Notes: a model not told the origin generated them from the sequence alone. A stretch of DNA of 14,121 bases from DASRRB01 sp036732755 (GCA_036732755.1 DAINBU010000121.1:1-14121), one strand, 5' to 3'; counted from the first letter of the stretch, positions 1 to 7,614 are shown. Made by a program: numbers and translations.

Positions 1-795
1 CTCGACCAGCGCGTCGTCGTCGCTCACGCCGACCACGAACGCGTGCTCCCGCGAAGGGATGCGCGCGAGCGCGCTCCAGGCCGCCGCGGTGGGCCCCGGA
101 TCGGCGGCGACGAGCGCGTCGAACGCGACGGTGTGCGGCAGTCCCTGGTCGAGCAGCCGCTCCGTCTCCGCCTGCTCTTCGCACTCCGTGAGTCGCACCA
201 CCACCTCGACGCCGCCGCAGGCGGCCGCGATCCCCTGCAGCGTCGCCTCGATGCGGCGCGACGTCTCGGGCCAGCGCGAAGACTCCAGCACGATCAAGCG
301 CGGTTTCGTGCAGCCCGCGGCCAGGAGCGCGCGTCCGGCCGCCTCGCCCGCCTCCTTCGCGAGCGTCGCGCTCCTCAGTCCGACCCAAGCGCCGACGCGG
401 CCGTCGCCGCGCCCGATCGCGACCAGTGCGACCGACTTCGCCGAAGCGGTCCGGTCGATCTCGTGCAGCAGGTCGGGCGACGACGGCACGAGCAGGAGCG
501 CGGCGACCTTCGCCTGCAGCAGCTCCGCCACCTGCAGCGGCTGCGGCTTCACTCCCTTGCCGCCGACGACGAGCTCGACATGGGCGTCGGCCGCCGCCGC
601 GCGCAGCGCGTCGATCCGCGGGTCGGAGCTGTCGGCGACCGAGAGGCCGAGCCGCGTCGCGGCCGGCGGCTTCGCCGGCCCGGGGTCGGCCGCCTCGCCG
701 CGGCGACACCCCGAATGCCCCGTCGACGCGGCACAGGCCGCCGCCACCAGGAACCGGAGGATGGGGCGCGGCGGCGGGAAGCGGGCTCTTCGCAT
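1..795 (-). CDS. Exported periplasmic-binding-protein-like (type I) protein, C-terminus cut by window edge
   Basis: Reading leftward from an ATG at 795, the frame stays open for 265 codons to the window edge, so the C-terminus is missing. The protein starts MRRARF, then a short hydrophobic stretch (PILRFLVAAACAAS, residues ~11-24). This looks like a signal peptide, and Cys21 or Cys30 might be a weak lipobox. From about residue 45 there is an alternating beta/alpha pattern typical of type I periplasmic-binding/LacI-core folds: TRLGLSVADSSDPRIDALRAA, then ELLQAKVAALLLVPSS, VALVAIGRGDG, and KPRLIVLESSRW followed by RRIEATLQGI. In sugar-binding members of this family these strands line the ligand cleft, and such proteins feed ABC importers or sensors. 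No permease or ATPase gene is visible, so the ligand and partner are unknown. No good Shine-Dalgarno sequence precedes the ATG. The gene is divergent from the HEAT-repeat gene, with about 210 bases between them. Confidence 0.72.
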   Translation of the reverse strand, partial: MRRARFPPPRPILRFLVAAACAASTGHSGCRRGEAADPGPAKPPAATRLGLSVADSSDPRIDALRAAAADAHVELVVGGKGVKPQPLQVAELLQAKVAALLLVPSSPDLLHEIDRTASAKSVALVAIGRGDGRVGAWVGLRSATLAKEAGEAAGRALLAAGCTKPRLIVLESSRWPETSRRIEATLQGIAAACGGVEVVVRLTECEEQAETERLLDQGLPHTVAFDALVAADPGPTAAAWSALARIPSREHAFVVGVSDDDALVE

Positions 796-1004
796 GGTCG
801 TGCCATGCAAGCGCCCTGCGATTCGGGACTCCAGCGCCGAGCGCATTGGCGCCGGGCGATTGCGCGGTGTCGCCCACCTGGGCCGCCCGAACGGGAAGCT
901 CCGAGGCGATATCTTCCGGCGGCCCCTCGGGGGGCTCCTCAGCGACTCCGAATGGGTTGCGGCATTGACTGTGCTGCCCTCGGACGCGCTCCTGGAGCGA
1001 TCTG

Positions 1005-2834
1005 GTGATGGGCAGCGGCTGGTTCAACATTTCCGAGCGGTCGTCGGGCATGGTCGCCCTGCTGCTCTCCGTCCTCGCCGGGACGCTCTCCCCCGCCCCG
1101 CTCTTCGCGCAGGGGAGGGGCGACGAAGGACCCGGCGGCAAGCCAAAGCAGCGCGCTCCCGAGAGCCCGTCGATCCCGCCCACGACGATCGACCCCAAGT
1201 CCCCGCAGCCCGGCCACGTCGGCGGGAGCGACCTGCCGCAGACCGGCGGCGCCCGCAACGAGAACACCTCCAAGCCGACGCCCCCGCTCGAGCCGACGCA
1301 GATCGTCTGGCGCGTCTGGCTCGACCGCAACCTGTTCCGCTACGAGCCGCAGCCCGTCTCCGCCGCCGACGCCCATTCGGGACTGCCGCCCCACCTGCTC
1401 GACCTGTCGCTGCGCGCGCAGAAGCGCGACCTCTACCGCACCGACGTCGCCGCGGCGCTCGGCAAGCTGCTGCACGATCCCGACGACCGCGTGCGCGGCA
1501 TCGCGGCGATCTCGCTCGCGCGCGTCGGCGTCGAGTCGAATTCCGAGGACGTGGGCCAGCTCCTCTCCGACGGCCACCGCAAGGTGCGCGACCAGACGCT
1601 GCTCGCGTCGACGCTCGCCGACGGCTCCTCCGAGCACTACCACCTGCTGCGCTGCGTCGCCGGCGAGGCGGCGGTCGGCGCGACCGCGGGCGACCGCGAC
1701 CGCGCGCGCGCCGTCGCCGCGATCCTGCTCGCCGCGCGCGGCGAGCGGTCGGTGCCGCGCCTGCTCGGCGAATGGGTGGTCGACCGCACCGTCCCGATGC
1801 AGTACCGCGCGCTCGCCATCCAGGCGCTCGGGCTCTCCGGCCACCCCGACGCGGCCGACCGGCTGATCGCGATCGCGCGCGACCACGGCGAGCCGGGCTT
1901 GATCCGCAGCACCGCGGTCGCCGCGCTCGGCCAGCTGGGCGTGCGCGCCACCGCGCCGGCCGTGCTGCAGTTCCTCGAGGAGCGCGACCTCGACACCGAG
2001 GTGCGCACCGCGGCCGCGCTCGCGCTCGGCTCGCTGGTCGACCCCAACGACGCCGTCGCGTTGCGCTCGATGCTGAAGGCGCAGGAGCGCGAGGGGAATG
2101 CGCTGGTCGCCCGCTTCCTGCTCCTCTCGCTCGGCCAGATCGGCGGGCGGACCGCGGAGCTGCGCATCGACCGCATGCTCGAGCGGCCGAGCGCCGACGA
2201 GCGGACCTTCGCCCACCTCGCGCTCGGACTCGCGGCGCGGCGGAGCGGCGCGCCGCAGACGGCGGCGCCGCTCTTCGACTCGCTGCGCGACGCGCGCCTG
2301 CTCGACGAGAAGTGCGGGCTCGCGATCGCGCTCGGCCTGACCGGCCAGCTGCGCGCGCTCGAGCCGCTGGCCGACCTCGCGCTGCGCGGCTCCTCGCCCG
2401 ACCTGCGCGCCTACGCGGTCACCGGGCTCTACCTGCTCGCGCGCCCCGGCTGCATCAGCGTCCTCACGCGCGTGATGAACGACGACGACAATCCCGACGT
2501 GCGCATGCAGTCGGCGCGCGCGCTCGCGCGCCTCGACCCGGTCGGGGCGAGCGCCCTGATCCACGTCCTGCACGGCGCGCGCGGCCCCACCACCGGCGAG
2601 CGCGCCGCCTACATCGAGTCGCTCGGCCTCACGCGCGACCCGACCGCGCTCGAGCCGCTGCTGGCGCTGCTGAAGGAGGGCAAGGCGGCCTCGGCGGAGC
2701 GCGTCGCGGCGACGCTTGCGCTCGGCCTCGTCTACGAGCCCCGTTCGGCGCCCCCCACCGCGCGCATCGGCGAGGGCTCGAACTTCCTGCGCGAATCGAC
2801 CGAGATCTCGGCGCTGCTCTCACTCGCCGAATGA
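1005..2834 (+). CDS. Secreted HEAT-repeat protein
   Basis: A 609-residue protein. The start is GTG at 1005 or, equally well, ATG at 1008; a GGAG at 994-997 serves either. A later ATG at 1050 would begin exactly at the hydrophobic core. Residues ~16-36 (MVALLLSVLAGTLSPAPLFAQ) form a signal peptide with likely cleavage near residue 35. Residues ~40-100 are a Pro/Gly/Ser-rich, probably unstructured linker, followed by a WRVWLDRNLFRYEP segment. From ~145 to ~600 the chain is built of helical pairs with the HEAT/PBS-lyase-like pattern, for example DPDDRVRGIAAISLARVG, TEVRTAAALALGSLVDPN, NPDVRMQSARALARLDP and SAERVAATLALGLVYEP. HEAT solenoids are protein-interaction scaffolds; no catalytic domain is seen. 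It is probably an envelope or periplasmic scaffold, partner unknown. Its 3' end overlaps the convergent DUF362 gene by 15 bases. Confidence 0.85.
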   Translation: MMGSGWFNISERSSGMVALLLSVLAGTLSPAPLFAQGRGDEGPGGKPKQRAPESPSIPPTTIDPKSPQPGHVGGSDLPQTGGARNENTSKPTPPLEPTQIVWRVWLDRNLFRYEPQPVSAADAHSGLPPHLLDLSLRAQKRDLYRTDVAAALGKLLHDPDDRVRGIAAISLARVGVESNSEDVGQLLSDGHRKVRDQTLLASTLADGSSEHYHLLRCVAGEAAVGATAGDRDRARAVAAILLAARGERSVPRLLGEWVVDRTVPMQYRALAIQALGLSGHPDAADRLIAIARDHGEPGLIRSTAVAALGQLGVRATAPAVLQFLEERDLDTEVRTAAALALGSLVDPNDAVALRSMLKAQEREGNALVARFLLLSLGQIGGRTAELRIDRMLERPSADERTFAHLALGLAARRSGAPQTAAPLFDSLRDARLLDEKCGLAIALGLTGQLRALEPLADLALRGSSPDLRAYAVTGLYLLARPGCISVLTRVMNDDDNPDVRMQSARALARLDPVGASALIHVLHGARGPTTGERAAYIESLGLTRDPTALEPLLALLKEGKAASAERVAATLALGLVYEPRSAPPTARIGEGSNFLRESTEISALLSLAE

Positions 2835-4373
2835 GGCGGGATTCGCGGGCGGCGGGGCGCTCGGCCCCGCGCTGGCCGCACTGGCCGCGCCGGCCGCTCC
2901 GGCCGCTCCGACGTCGGGCGCGAACGCGGGCACTCCCGCGGCCGGCAGCCCCTTGCGGCGGCGCAGGTCGTCGACCCACTGCTCGACCTTCACGCGCAGG
3001 CGGATCAGCTGGTAGGCGCTCGGCTGCGGCGAGAAGAGCCGCCCGTCGACCTGCGAGAGCGTCGCGTAGAGGCCGACACGCGTGTTCTCGACCAGCTTGT
3101 CGGCGCCGAACGCGTCGCGGATCTTGGTGCCGATCCCCTTCCACCCGGGGAATTGCGGCAGCCCCTCGACCTCGGTCGGCGGGCGCCAGCCGGTCGCCTT
3201 GCGCAGCTTCTGGAGGAAGATCGGGTCGGCGCCCGGATCGATTCCCTGCATGCGCTGGCCGGCCGCCTCGACGGCGAGCAGCTCGGTGCCGGCCAGGATC
3301 GTGCCCGGCCGGTGCACCTGCGCGCCGTCGCTCCCGCCTTCGCCGTCGCGCAGCGCGTCGTACGGGACGACGTTGCCGGGCGACCCGTCGCGCGCGTGGA
3401 TCGCGTCGATCAGCGCGAAGTGGACCGGGCACTTCTCGAGCATCGCGAGCGTGAACTCCGACGGGTCGATGCCGTACTCGAGCGCGATCAGGTCGGTCGG
3501 CGTCGCCAGCGTGTGCCAGACGTTCCAGAGCGCGAGCGCCGGCCCGAACGCCTCGTCGGTGCGGTTCTTCGCGAAGACGATGCGGTAGTCGGCCGCCTTC
3601 CAGATGCGCCCCGTCGCGCGCCGGCCGGCGGCGCCGAGGTCGATGGGAGTGAGCTCGTCGGCGAGGTCGCGCAGCTCGTAGCACGACTCGTCGTACCCGA
3701 GCGCCTTGCCGACCTCCTTCACGGAACGGCGCACCAGGTAGCGCGACAGGTCGTTGCGCACCTCGACGACGCGCAGGATGCGGAAGCCGCGGTCGAGGAG
3801 CTGGTCGAAGAGGTGCTTCACCAAGCGCGGGTCGACGTACGAGACCGGCTCGTTCTCGACCCGGACCGCGCGCATGAAGTCGACCTTGCACGCGACCTCG
3901 TAGAGCTCGCGGCGCTTGCCCGACTTGATCTGCGCATTCTCGATCGCCTCGAAGAAGCCGGAGTGCTTGAGCGTCTCCGAGAAGACCCGGATCGGATCCT
4001 CGCCGCGCGCGACCACGAACGGCCGGGGCCCGGCGCGGACCGGCGAGGGCGGAGCGTTCACCACGGCGCGCTTCTCCATACGATTCGAGGACGCAGGGGG
4101 AGGGGCCACGGTCGCCGGCGCGAGCGCGCGCGGCGCGACGGTCTTCGGCGCGACGACCTTTTCGGCCGCCTCGGTCGCCGCGACGCGCGCGGCGCGCGCG
4201 ACGTGGTTCGAGCCGGCCTCCTCTTCGTCCGCGTCCTCCGCGGACTTCGCGCGCCGCCGCACCGTGCGCGCCGGCGCCGCCTTCTTCGCGGCGCGCGCGC
4301 CCGACTTGCGGGTGCGCGGCTGGGCCGCGTCGGCGGACGCGGACGTCGACGAAACCTTCTTGCGCGTGGCCAT
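2820..4373 (-). CDS. DUF362-type protein with basic, histone-tail-like N-terminus
   Basis: A 517-residue protein. I chose the ATG at 4373 because a GAGG lies six bases upstream and the sequence begins MATRKKVSS; an in-frame ATG at 4496 would add 41 residues with no good ribosome site. Residues 1-45 are rich in Lys, Arg and Ala (RKSGARAAKKAAP, RRRAK), followed by an acidic patch (EDADEEE, ~46-52) and an Ala/Val/Pro-rich stretch to ~95, all probably disordered. Residues ~125-400 resemble DUF362. Recognisable parts are the VDFMRAV strand, YVDPRLVKHLFDQLLDRGFRI, the KALGYDES turn, ADYRIVFAKNRTD, HFALIDAIHARDGSPG, and the terminal AGTELLAVEAAGQRMQGIDP. The family's biochemical role is not established to my knowledge. 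The usual iron-sulfur Cys cluster of some DUF362 relatives is absent. The C-terminus ends in a low-complexity Ala/Gly/Ser/Pro tail. No signal peptide, so likely cytoplasmic. The basic tail suggests, but does not prove, nucleic-acid or polyanion binding. Confidence 0.68.
   Translation of the reverse strand: MATRKKVSSTSASADAAQPRTRKSGARAAKKAAPARTVRRRAKSAEDADEEEAGSNHVARAARVAATEAAEKVVAPKTVAPRALAPATVAPPPASSNRMEKRAVVNAPPSPVRAGPRPFVVARGEDPIRVFSETLKHSGFFEAIENAQIKSGKRRELYEVACKVDFMRAVRVENEPVSYVDPRLVKHLFDQLLDRGFRILRVVEVRNDLSRYLVRRSVKEVGKALGYDESCYELRDLADELTPIDLGAAGRRATGRIWKAADYRIVFAKNRTDEAFGPALALWNVWHTLATPTDLIALEYGIDPSEFTLAMLEKCPVHFALIDAIHARDGSPGNVVPYDALRDGEGGSDGAQVHRPGTILAGTELLAVEAAGQRMQGIDPGADPIFLQKLRKATGWRPPTEVEGLPQFPGWKGIGTKIRDAFGADKLVENTRVGLYATLSQVDGRLFSPQPSAYQLIRLRVKVEQWVDDLRRRKGLPAAGVPAFAPDVGAAGAAGAASAASAGPSAPPPANPASFGE
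2852..2870 (+). terminator. Possible GC hairpin behind the HEAT-repeat gene
   Basis: A perfect 7-base-pair all-GC stem (2852-2858 with 2864-2870) and a five-base loop lie 17 bases after the stop codon of the HEAT-repeat gene. There is no T-tract. The hairpin falls inside the low-complexity C-terminal coding region of the convergent gene, so it may be a composition effect. Confidence 0.25.
2890..2907. repeat. Short 9-base direct repeat in the DUF362 gene tail
   Basis: Two tandem copies of CCGGCCGCT (2890-2898 and 2899-2907) sit in the region coding for the Gly/Ala-rich C-terminus of the DUF362-type protein, which reads on the minus strand. The repeat keeps the frame, so copy-number change would only lengthen or shorten the tail by three residues. 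Confidence 0.55.
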
Positions 4374-4526
4374 TCCTGTCCTCGACCCGCGGATGCGGGG
4401 ATTCGCGGCGCGGCCGGCACCTCCGCCATGAGGGGCCGATCGGGACGGGGCATGAGAAGACGTGGCGACGAACTTCGCCCCTCCGGGCCGGCACATCGGC
4501 CGGTCCTCGGCGCCGAAGAGCGCGCG

Positions 4527-4555
4527 TTGATATCGCGGCGCGCGGCGCGACGCAA
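4527..4555 (-). promoter_or_regulatory. Weak sigma-70-like promoter candidate for the DUF362 gene
   Basis: On the minus strand TTGCGT (4555-4550) and TATCAA (4532-4527) are separated by exactly 17 bases, about 154 bases ahead of the DUF362 start. The -35 box matches the enterobacterial consensus at three of six positions and the -10 box at four of six. It is one of the few AT-containing spots in the 230-base spacer. Promoter rules in this organism are unknown, so this is only a pointer. Confidence 0.22.
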
Positions 4556-4573
4556 GGATGCGGAAGCGCGGTC

Positions 4574-4599
4574 GCGCACGCGCGGGCCCGCGCGGGCGC
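4574..4599 (-). terminator. GC-rich palindrome after the asparaginase gene, likely terminator
   Basis: Five bases beyond the asparaginase stop (4604, minus) lies an interrupted inverted repeat. Its core is the perfect 16-base palindrome CGCGCGGGCCCGCGCG (4579-4594), and after one mismatch four further pairs form (4574-4577 with 4596-4599). As RNA it would fold with a GGCC loop. There is no U-tract, which is common for terminators in high-GC bacteria. It would separate the asparaginase transcript from the downstream DUF362 gene, though read-through is possible. Confidence 0.45.
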
Positions 4600-4603
4600 T
4601 GCG

Positions 4604-5701
4604 TCAACCTTTCTTCTCGAAGAGGAAGGCGCACGGCTCTCGACGCGCGCCGCTCGCGTCGGCCACCGCGCATTCGGTCTTCGAGAGCAGCGCGGCCGCC
4701 CCGTGGCGGCCGTCCTTGCCGACGGCATAGACCGCGAGGTTGAAATCGGGGCGCCCGTCGCGATCGGCGTGGCCGTTCTTCCGGCTCTGGTCGACGACGC
4801 GTCCCAGGACGTCGAGGCAGGCGTCGAGCGGCGCCCGGCCGCCGCGCATGCGCTCGACGATCGCGAACGCCGCGCACGCGAGGATCGCCGACTCGCCGCG
4901 CCCGGTGCCGCCGGCCGAGCCGACCTCGTTGTCGCAGTAGAGGCCGGCGCCCACGATCGGGGAGTCGCCCACGCGGCCCGGGATCTTCCAGGCGAGCCCG
5001 CTCGTGGTCGTGCAGCAGCCGAGGTCGCCCGCCGCGTTGCGCGCCGAGAGGTGGATCGTCCCGGTCGGGCGGTTCTTCAGGACCGGATCCTTGGCGATCT
5101 CGTCGTCGCTCGGCGGGATCCAGTTGTCCTTGTCGTTCAGCGTCTCCTTCCAGTAGAGCCACAGCTTGCGCGACTTCTCGGTGAGGAGGTTCTCCTCCGG
5201 GAAGCCGTGCGACTTCGCGAAGCGCAGCGCCCCCTCGCCCACCAGCAGCAGGTGGTTGGTCCGCTTCATGACGAGCAGCGCCACGCGCGACGGCGTCTTG
5301 ATGTTGCGCAGCGACGCGACCGCGCCGGCGCGGTGGCTCGGACCGTCCATGACGGCCGCGTCGAGCTCGACGACGCCCTCCTCGTTCGGCAGGCCGCCGT
5401 AGCCGACCGTGTTGTCCTCGGGGTCGAGCTCGTTGATGTTGACGCCCGCGACCGCCGCCTCGACCGGCGCCGTCCCCTTCGCCATCTCCTCGTAGGCCTT
5501 CGCGACGGCGGCCACGCCGTTGCTCGAGGAGACGCAGATCGCGCCCCCTGCCGCCGGCGGAGCGGCCGGAGCCTTCTCCTGCGCCGCCGGCCGCGCGGCC
5601 AGGGCCGGCGCGAGCGCGGCGGTCGACGCGGCCGCCGCGACGGTCGAGAGGAAAGCGCGGCGCGAGACGGAATCGCCGGACGGATCGGAAGCGGCGGCCA
5701 T
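4604..5701 (-). CDS. Tat-exported N(4)-(beta-N-acetylglucosaminyl)-L-asparaginase / isoaspartyl peptidase family (T2) protein
   Basis: A 365-residue protein, close to the usual family length once the signal is removed. The ATG at 5701 has a GGGAGAAG purine run upstream. A twin-arginine motif, SRRAFLST (13-20), is followed by a hydrophobic Ala-rich stretch and an AxA site near 33-40, so the precursor should be exported folded. The mature part matches glycosylasparaginases: INELDPEDNTVGYGGLPNEEG (~89-109), ELDAAVMDG (112-120), TGTIHL with the predicted nucleophile Thr215, TTTSGLAWKIPGRVGDSP (231-248, substrate-binding Arg243 and Asp246), and the GGTGRGE loop (264-270). These enzymes self-cleave just before the Thr into alpha and beta chains, then hydrolyse GlcNAc-Asn or beta-aspartyl bonds. 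The residue before Thr is Gly, as in plant-type/EcAIII enzymes, not the Asp of classical glycosylasparaginases, so the substrate could be isoaspartyl peptides. Divergent from the amidohydrolase gene. Confidence 0.9.
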   Translation of the reverse strand: MAAASDPSGDSVSRRAFLSTVAAAASTAALAPALAARPAAQEKAPAAPPAAGGAICVSSSNGVAAVAKAYEEMAKGTAPVEAAVAGVNINELDPEDNTVGYGGLPNEEGVVELDAAVMDGPSHRAGAVASLRNIKTPSRVALLVMKRTNHLLLVGEGALRFAKSHGFPEENLLTEKSRKLWLYWKETLNDKDNWIPPSDDEIAKDPVLKNRPTGTIHLSARNAAGDLGCCTTTSGLAWKIPGRVGDSPIVGAGLYCDNEVGSAGGTGRGESAILACAAFAIVERMRGGRAPLDACLDVLGRVVDQSRKNGHADRDGRPDFNLAVYAVGKDGRHGAAALLSKTECAVADASGARREPCAFLFEKKG

Positions 5702-5802
5702 CGGCTCTTCTCCCTCGATCGAAGCGGCCGCCGCGTCACGCGCGGGACCGCAACGAAGGGTCGTATGGTAGCGGAACGTGCGACGTCGATCGGGAGGACG
5801 CC

Positions 5803-7614
5803 ATGAGCTCGGCCGCGACGGACGGATCTGCGCGACGCACCGCTCGCTGCGCGACGCACCGCGCGCTCGCGCTCGCGCTGGCCGGCTGCGTCGGCCGCGA
5901 CGGCGGCGGCCGCGACGGCGGCGGCGGCGAGCCGGCCGACCTCGTCGTCACGGCGCCGGTCGTGCGGACGCTCGACCCGGCGCGGCCGGTCGCGCACGCC
6001 GTCGCGATCCGCGGCGCGCGCATCGTCGCCGTCGGCGAAGAGCGCGACGTCGCGCCGCTCGTCGGACCTTCGACGCGGCGCATCGATCTGCAGGCGGGAG
6101 CCTGCCTCCTCCCCGGCTTCATCGACAGCCACGCCCACCTCTTCGGCGTCGGCCGCTCGCTGCGGCGCCTCGACCTCTCGGGCACGCGCGACTTCGACGA
6201 AGTCGTCGCGCGGACGCGCGAGCGCGCGGCGAAAACCCCCGCCGGCCGCTGGATCCTCGGCCGCGGCTGGGACCAGAACCGCTGGCCCGCGCACGTCTTC
6301 CCCGACCACGAAGCACTCAGCGCCGCCGTCCCCGATCATCCGGTTCTCCTGCAGCGAATCGACGGCCACGCGGCGCTCGCCAACGCGCGCGCGCTCGCGC
6401 TGGCGGGCATCGACGTCCGCACGCGCGACCCGGAAGGCGGCGAGATCGTGCGCCGCGCCGACGGGACGCCGAGCGGCGTGTTGGTCGACGCCGCCGTCGA
6501 CTTGATCGAGAAGGCGATCCCGCCGCCGTCCGACGACGAGGACGAGGAGGCGCTCGCCGCCGCTCTCGCCGAGTGCCGCCGCCACGGCATCACGACGCTC
6601 CACGACGCCGGCGAGGGGCGCGCCGAGCTCGCGCGCCTGCGCCGCGCCGCGGAGCAGCACCGCCTCACCGTCCGCGTCGATGCGATGGTCGACGGCTCCG
6701 ACGAGGCGCTCGTCGCCGAATGGTTCGCGCGCGGTCCGTCGCTCGACGGCGGCGGCGGCTTCCTCACGGTGCGCGCGGTCAAGCTCTACGCGGACGGAGC
6801 GCTCGGCTCGCGCGGCGCAGCGCTGCTCGAGGTCTACGCCGACCGGCCCGGCCACCGCGGCCTGTTCCAGAACCCGGAGGAGCGGCTGACCGACGTCGCG
6901 ACGCGCGCGCTCGCGGCCGGATTCCAGGTCTGCACCCACGCGATCGGCGACGCCGCGAACCGGCGCGTGCTCGACGCCTATCAGAAGGCCCTCGAAGGAT
7001 GGTCGCGCGCCCATCCCGGCGCGCCGCGGCCCGACCACCGCTTCCGCATCGAGCACGCGCAGGTCGTCGCGCCGGCCGACATGCCGCGCTTCCGTCAACT
7101 CGGAGTGATCGCGTCGGTGCAGACGCGCCACGCGACCTCCGACGCGCCATGGGCGGTCGACCGGCTCGGCGCCGCGCGCGCGGAGCGCGAGGCGTACGCC
7201 TGGCGGTCGCTCCTCGACGCCGGCGCGACGCTCTGCAACGGGACCGACGCGCCGGTCGAGCCGATCGCGCCGCTGCGCAACCTCTACGCGGCGGTGACGC
7301 GCCTCGACGAAGAGGAGCGGCTCGCGGCGCCGTTCACGCCGGCGCAGTGCCTGACGCGCGAGGAGGCGCTCGCGAGCGTCACGTCGGCCGGCGCGTACGC
7401 GGCGTTCGAGGAGGACCGCAAGGGCCGCATCGCACCCGGTTTCCTCGCCGACCTCGTCGCGACCTCGGTCGATCCGCTGGTGTGCGAACCGCGCGAGCTC
7501 CTCGCCGCCCGCGTCCTGATGACGATCGTTGGCGGCGAAGCGGTCCATGACGCCCGGGACGTCGCGAACGGATCGACCAAAACCGGGAGCAGCGAACCGC
7601 AACGTTTGCGCTGA
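5803..7614 (+). CDS. Lipoprotein amidohydrolase, YtcJ/NfdA-like (amidohydrolase family 3)
   Basis: A 603-residue protein; the ATG at 5803 has a strong GGAGG five bases upstream. ALALALAGC (21-29) is a good lipobox with Cys29, so the enzyme is probably membrane-anchored and extracytoplasmic. A Gly/Arg/Asp linker follows. The metallo-dependent hydrolase signature is complete: GFIDSHAHL with His110 and His112, RIDGHAAL (His189), HGITTLHDAG, VKLYADGALGSRGA (Lys327), THAIGDAANR (His379), RIEHAQ (His418) and GTDAPVEP (Asp482), ending in the small beta-domain typical of the family (GRIAPGFLADLV). Relatives hydrolyse N-formyl, N-acyl or other amide bonds with one or two divalent metals; the substrate cannot be read from sequence. 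It shares a 101-base divergent spacer with the exported asparaginase, so the two amide-cleaving envelope enzymes may be co-regulated (inference). Confidence 0.9.
   Translation: MSSAATDGSARRTARCATHRALALALAGCVGRDGGGRDGGGGEPADLVVTAPVVRTLDPARPVAHAVAIRGARIVAVGEERDVAPLVGPSTRRIDLQAGACLLPGFIDSHAHLFGVGRSLRRLDLSGTRDFDEVVARTRERAAKTPAGRWILGRGWDQNRWPAHVFPDHEALSAAVPDHPVLLQRIDGHAALANARALALAGIDVRTRDPEGGEIVRRADGTPSGVLVDAAVDLIEKAIPPPSDDEDEEALAAALAECRRHGITTLHDAGEGRAELARLRRAAEQHRLTVRVDAMVDGSDEALVAEWFARGPSLDGGGGFLTVRAVKLYADGALGSRGAALLEVYADRPGHRGLFQNPEERLTDVATRALAAGFQVCTHAIGDAANRRVLDAYQKALEGWSRAHPGAPRPDHRFRIEHAQVVAPADMPRFRQLGVIASVQTRHATSDAPWAVDRLGAARAEREAYAWRSLLDAGATLCNGTDAPVEPIAPLRNLYAAVTRLDEEERLAAPFTPAQCLTREEALASVTSAGAYAAFEEDRKGRIAPGFLADLVATSVDPLVCEPRELLAARVLMTIVGGEAVHDARDVANGSTKTGSSEPQRLR
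5893..5922 (+). repeat. Two tandem 15-base repeats in the amidohydrolase linker
   Basis: GGCCGCGACGGCGGC occurs twice in exact tandem (5893-5907 and 5908-5922), followed by a further GGC run. In frame it encodes GRDGG-GRDGG-GG (residues 31-42), the flexible linker directly behind the predicted lipidated Cys29. Copy-number change would alter linker length in steps of five residues without shifting the frame. Confidence 0.85.

Larger units (their letters stand above)
4374..4603. other. 230-base spacer between asparaginase and DUF362 genes
   Basis: Besides the palindrome at 4574-4599 and the promoter candidate at 4527-4555, this spacer contains an 8-pair inverted repeat (4485-4492 with 4499-4506, loop of six, one G-T pair on the plus strand). 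I see no convincing small gene. The frame upstream of the DUF362 start stays open, but only because stop codons are rare at this GC content. Confidence 0.4.

Noticed and set aside
549..806. Short minus-strand frame starting at 806
   Set aside because: It is out of frame with the binding-protein-like gene that starts at 795, whose translation has coherent beta/alpha structure.
899..932. 8-pair inverted repeat in the 796-1004 spacer
   Set aside because: It includes a G-U pair and an 18-base loop; common by chance in GC-rich sequence and not positioned behind any stop codon.
965..970. TTGACT resembling a -35 box ahead of the HEAT gene
   Set aside because: No -10-like sequence at a suitable distance; the region 17 bases on is GC-rich and overlaps the ribosome site.
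59..3454. Plus-strand open frame of 1,131 codons across three genes
   Set aside because: It runs across the binding-protein gene, the HEAT gene and the convergent DUF362 gene with Arg/Ala-rich nonsense composition.
4374..4496. N-terminal extension of the DUF362 protein from an ATG at 4496
   Set aside because: No ribosome site, composition unlike the mature protein, and the 4373 start has a good GAGG and begins a typical basic tail.
5764..5769. TATGGT as a -10 box for the amidohydrolase
   Set aside because: No matching -35 sequence 16-18 bases upstream, so too weak to list as a promoter.
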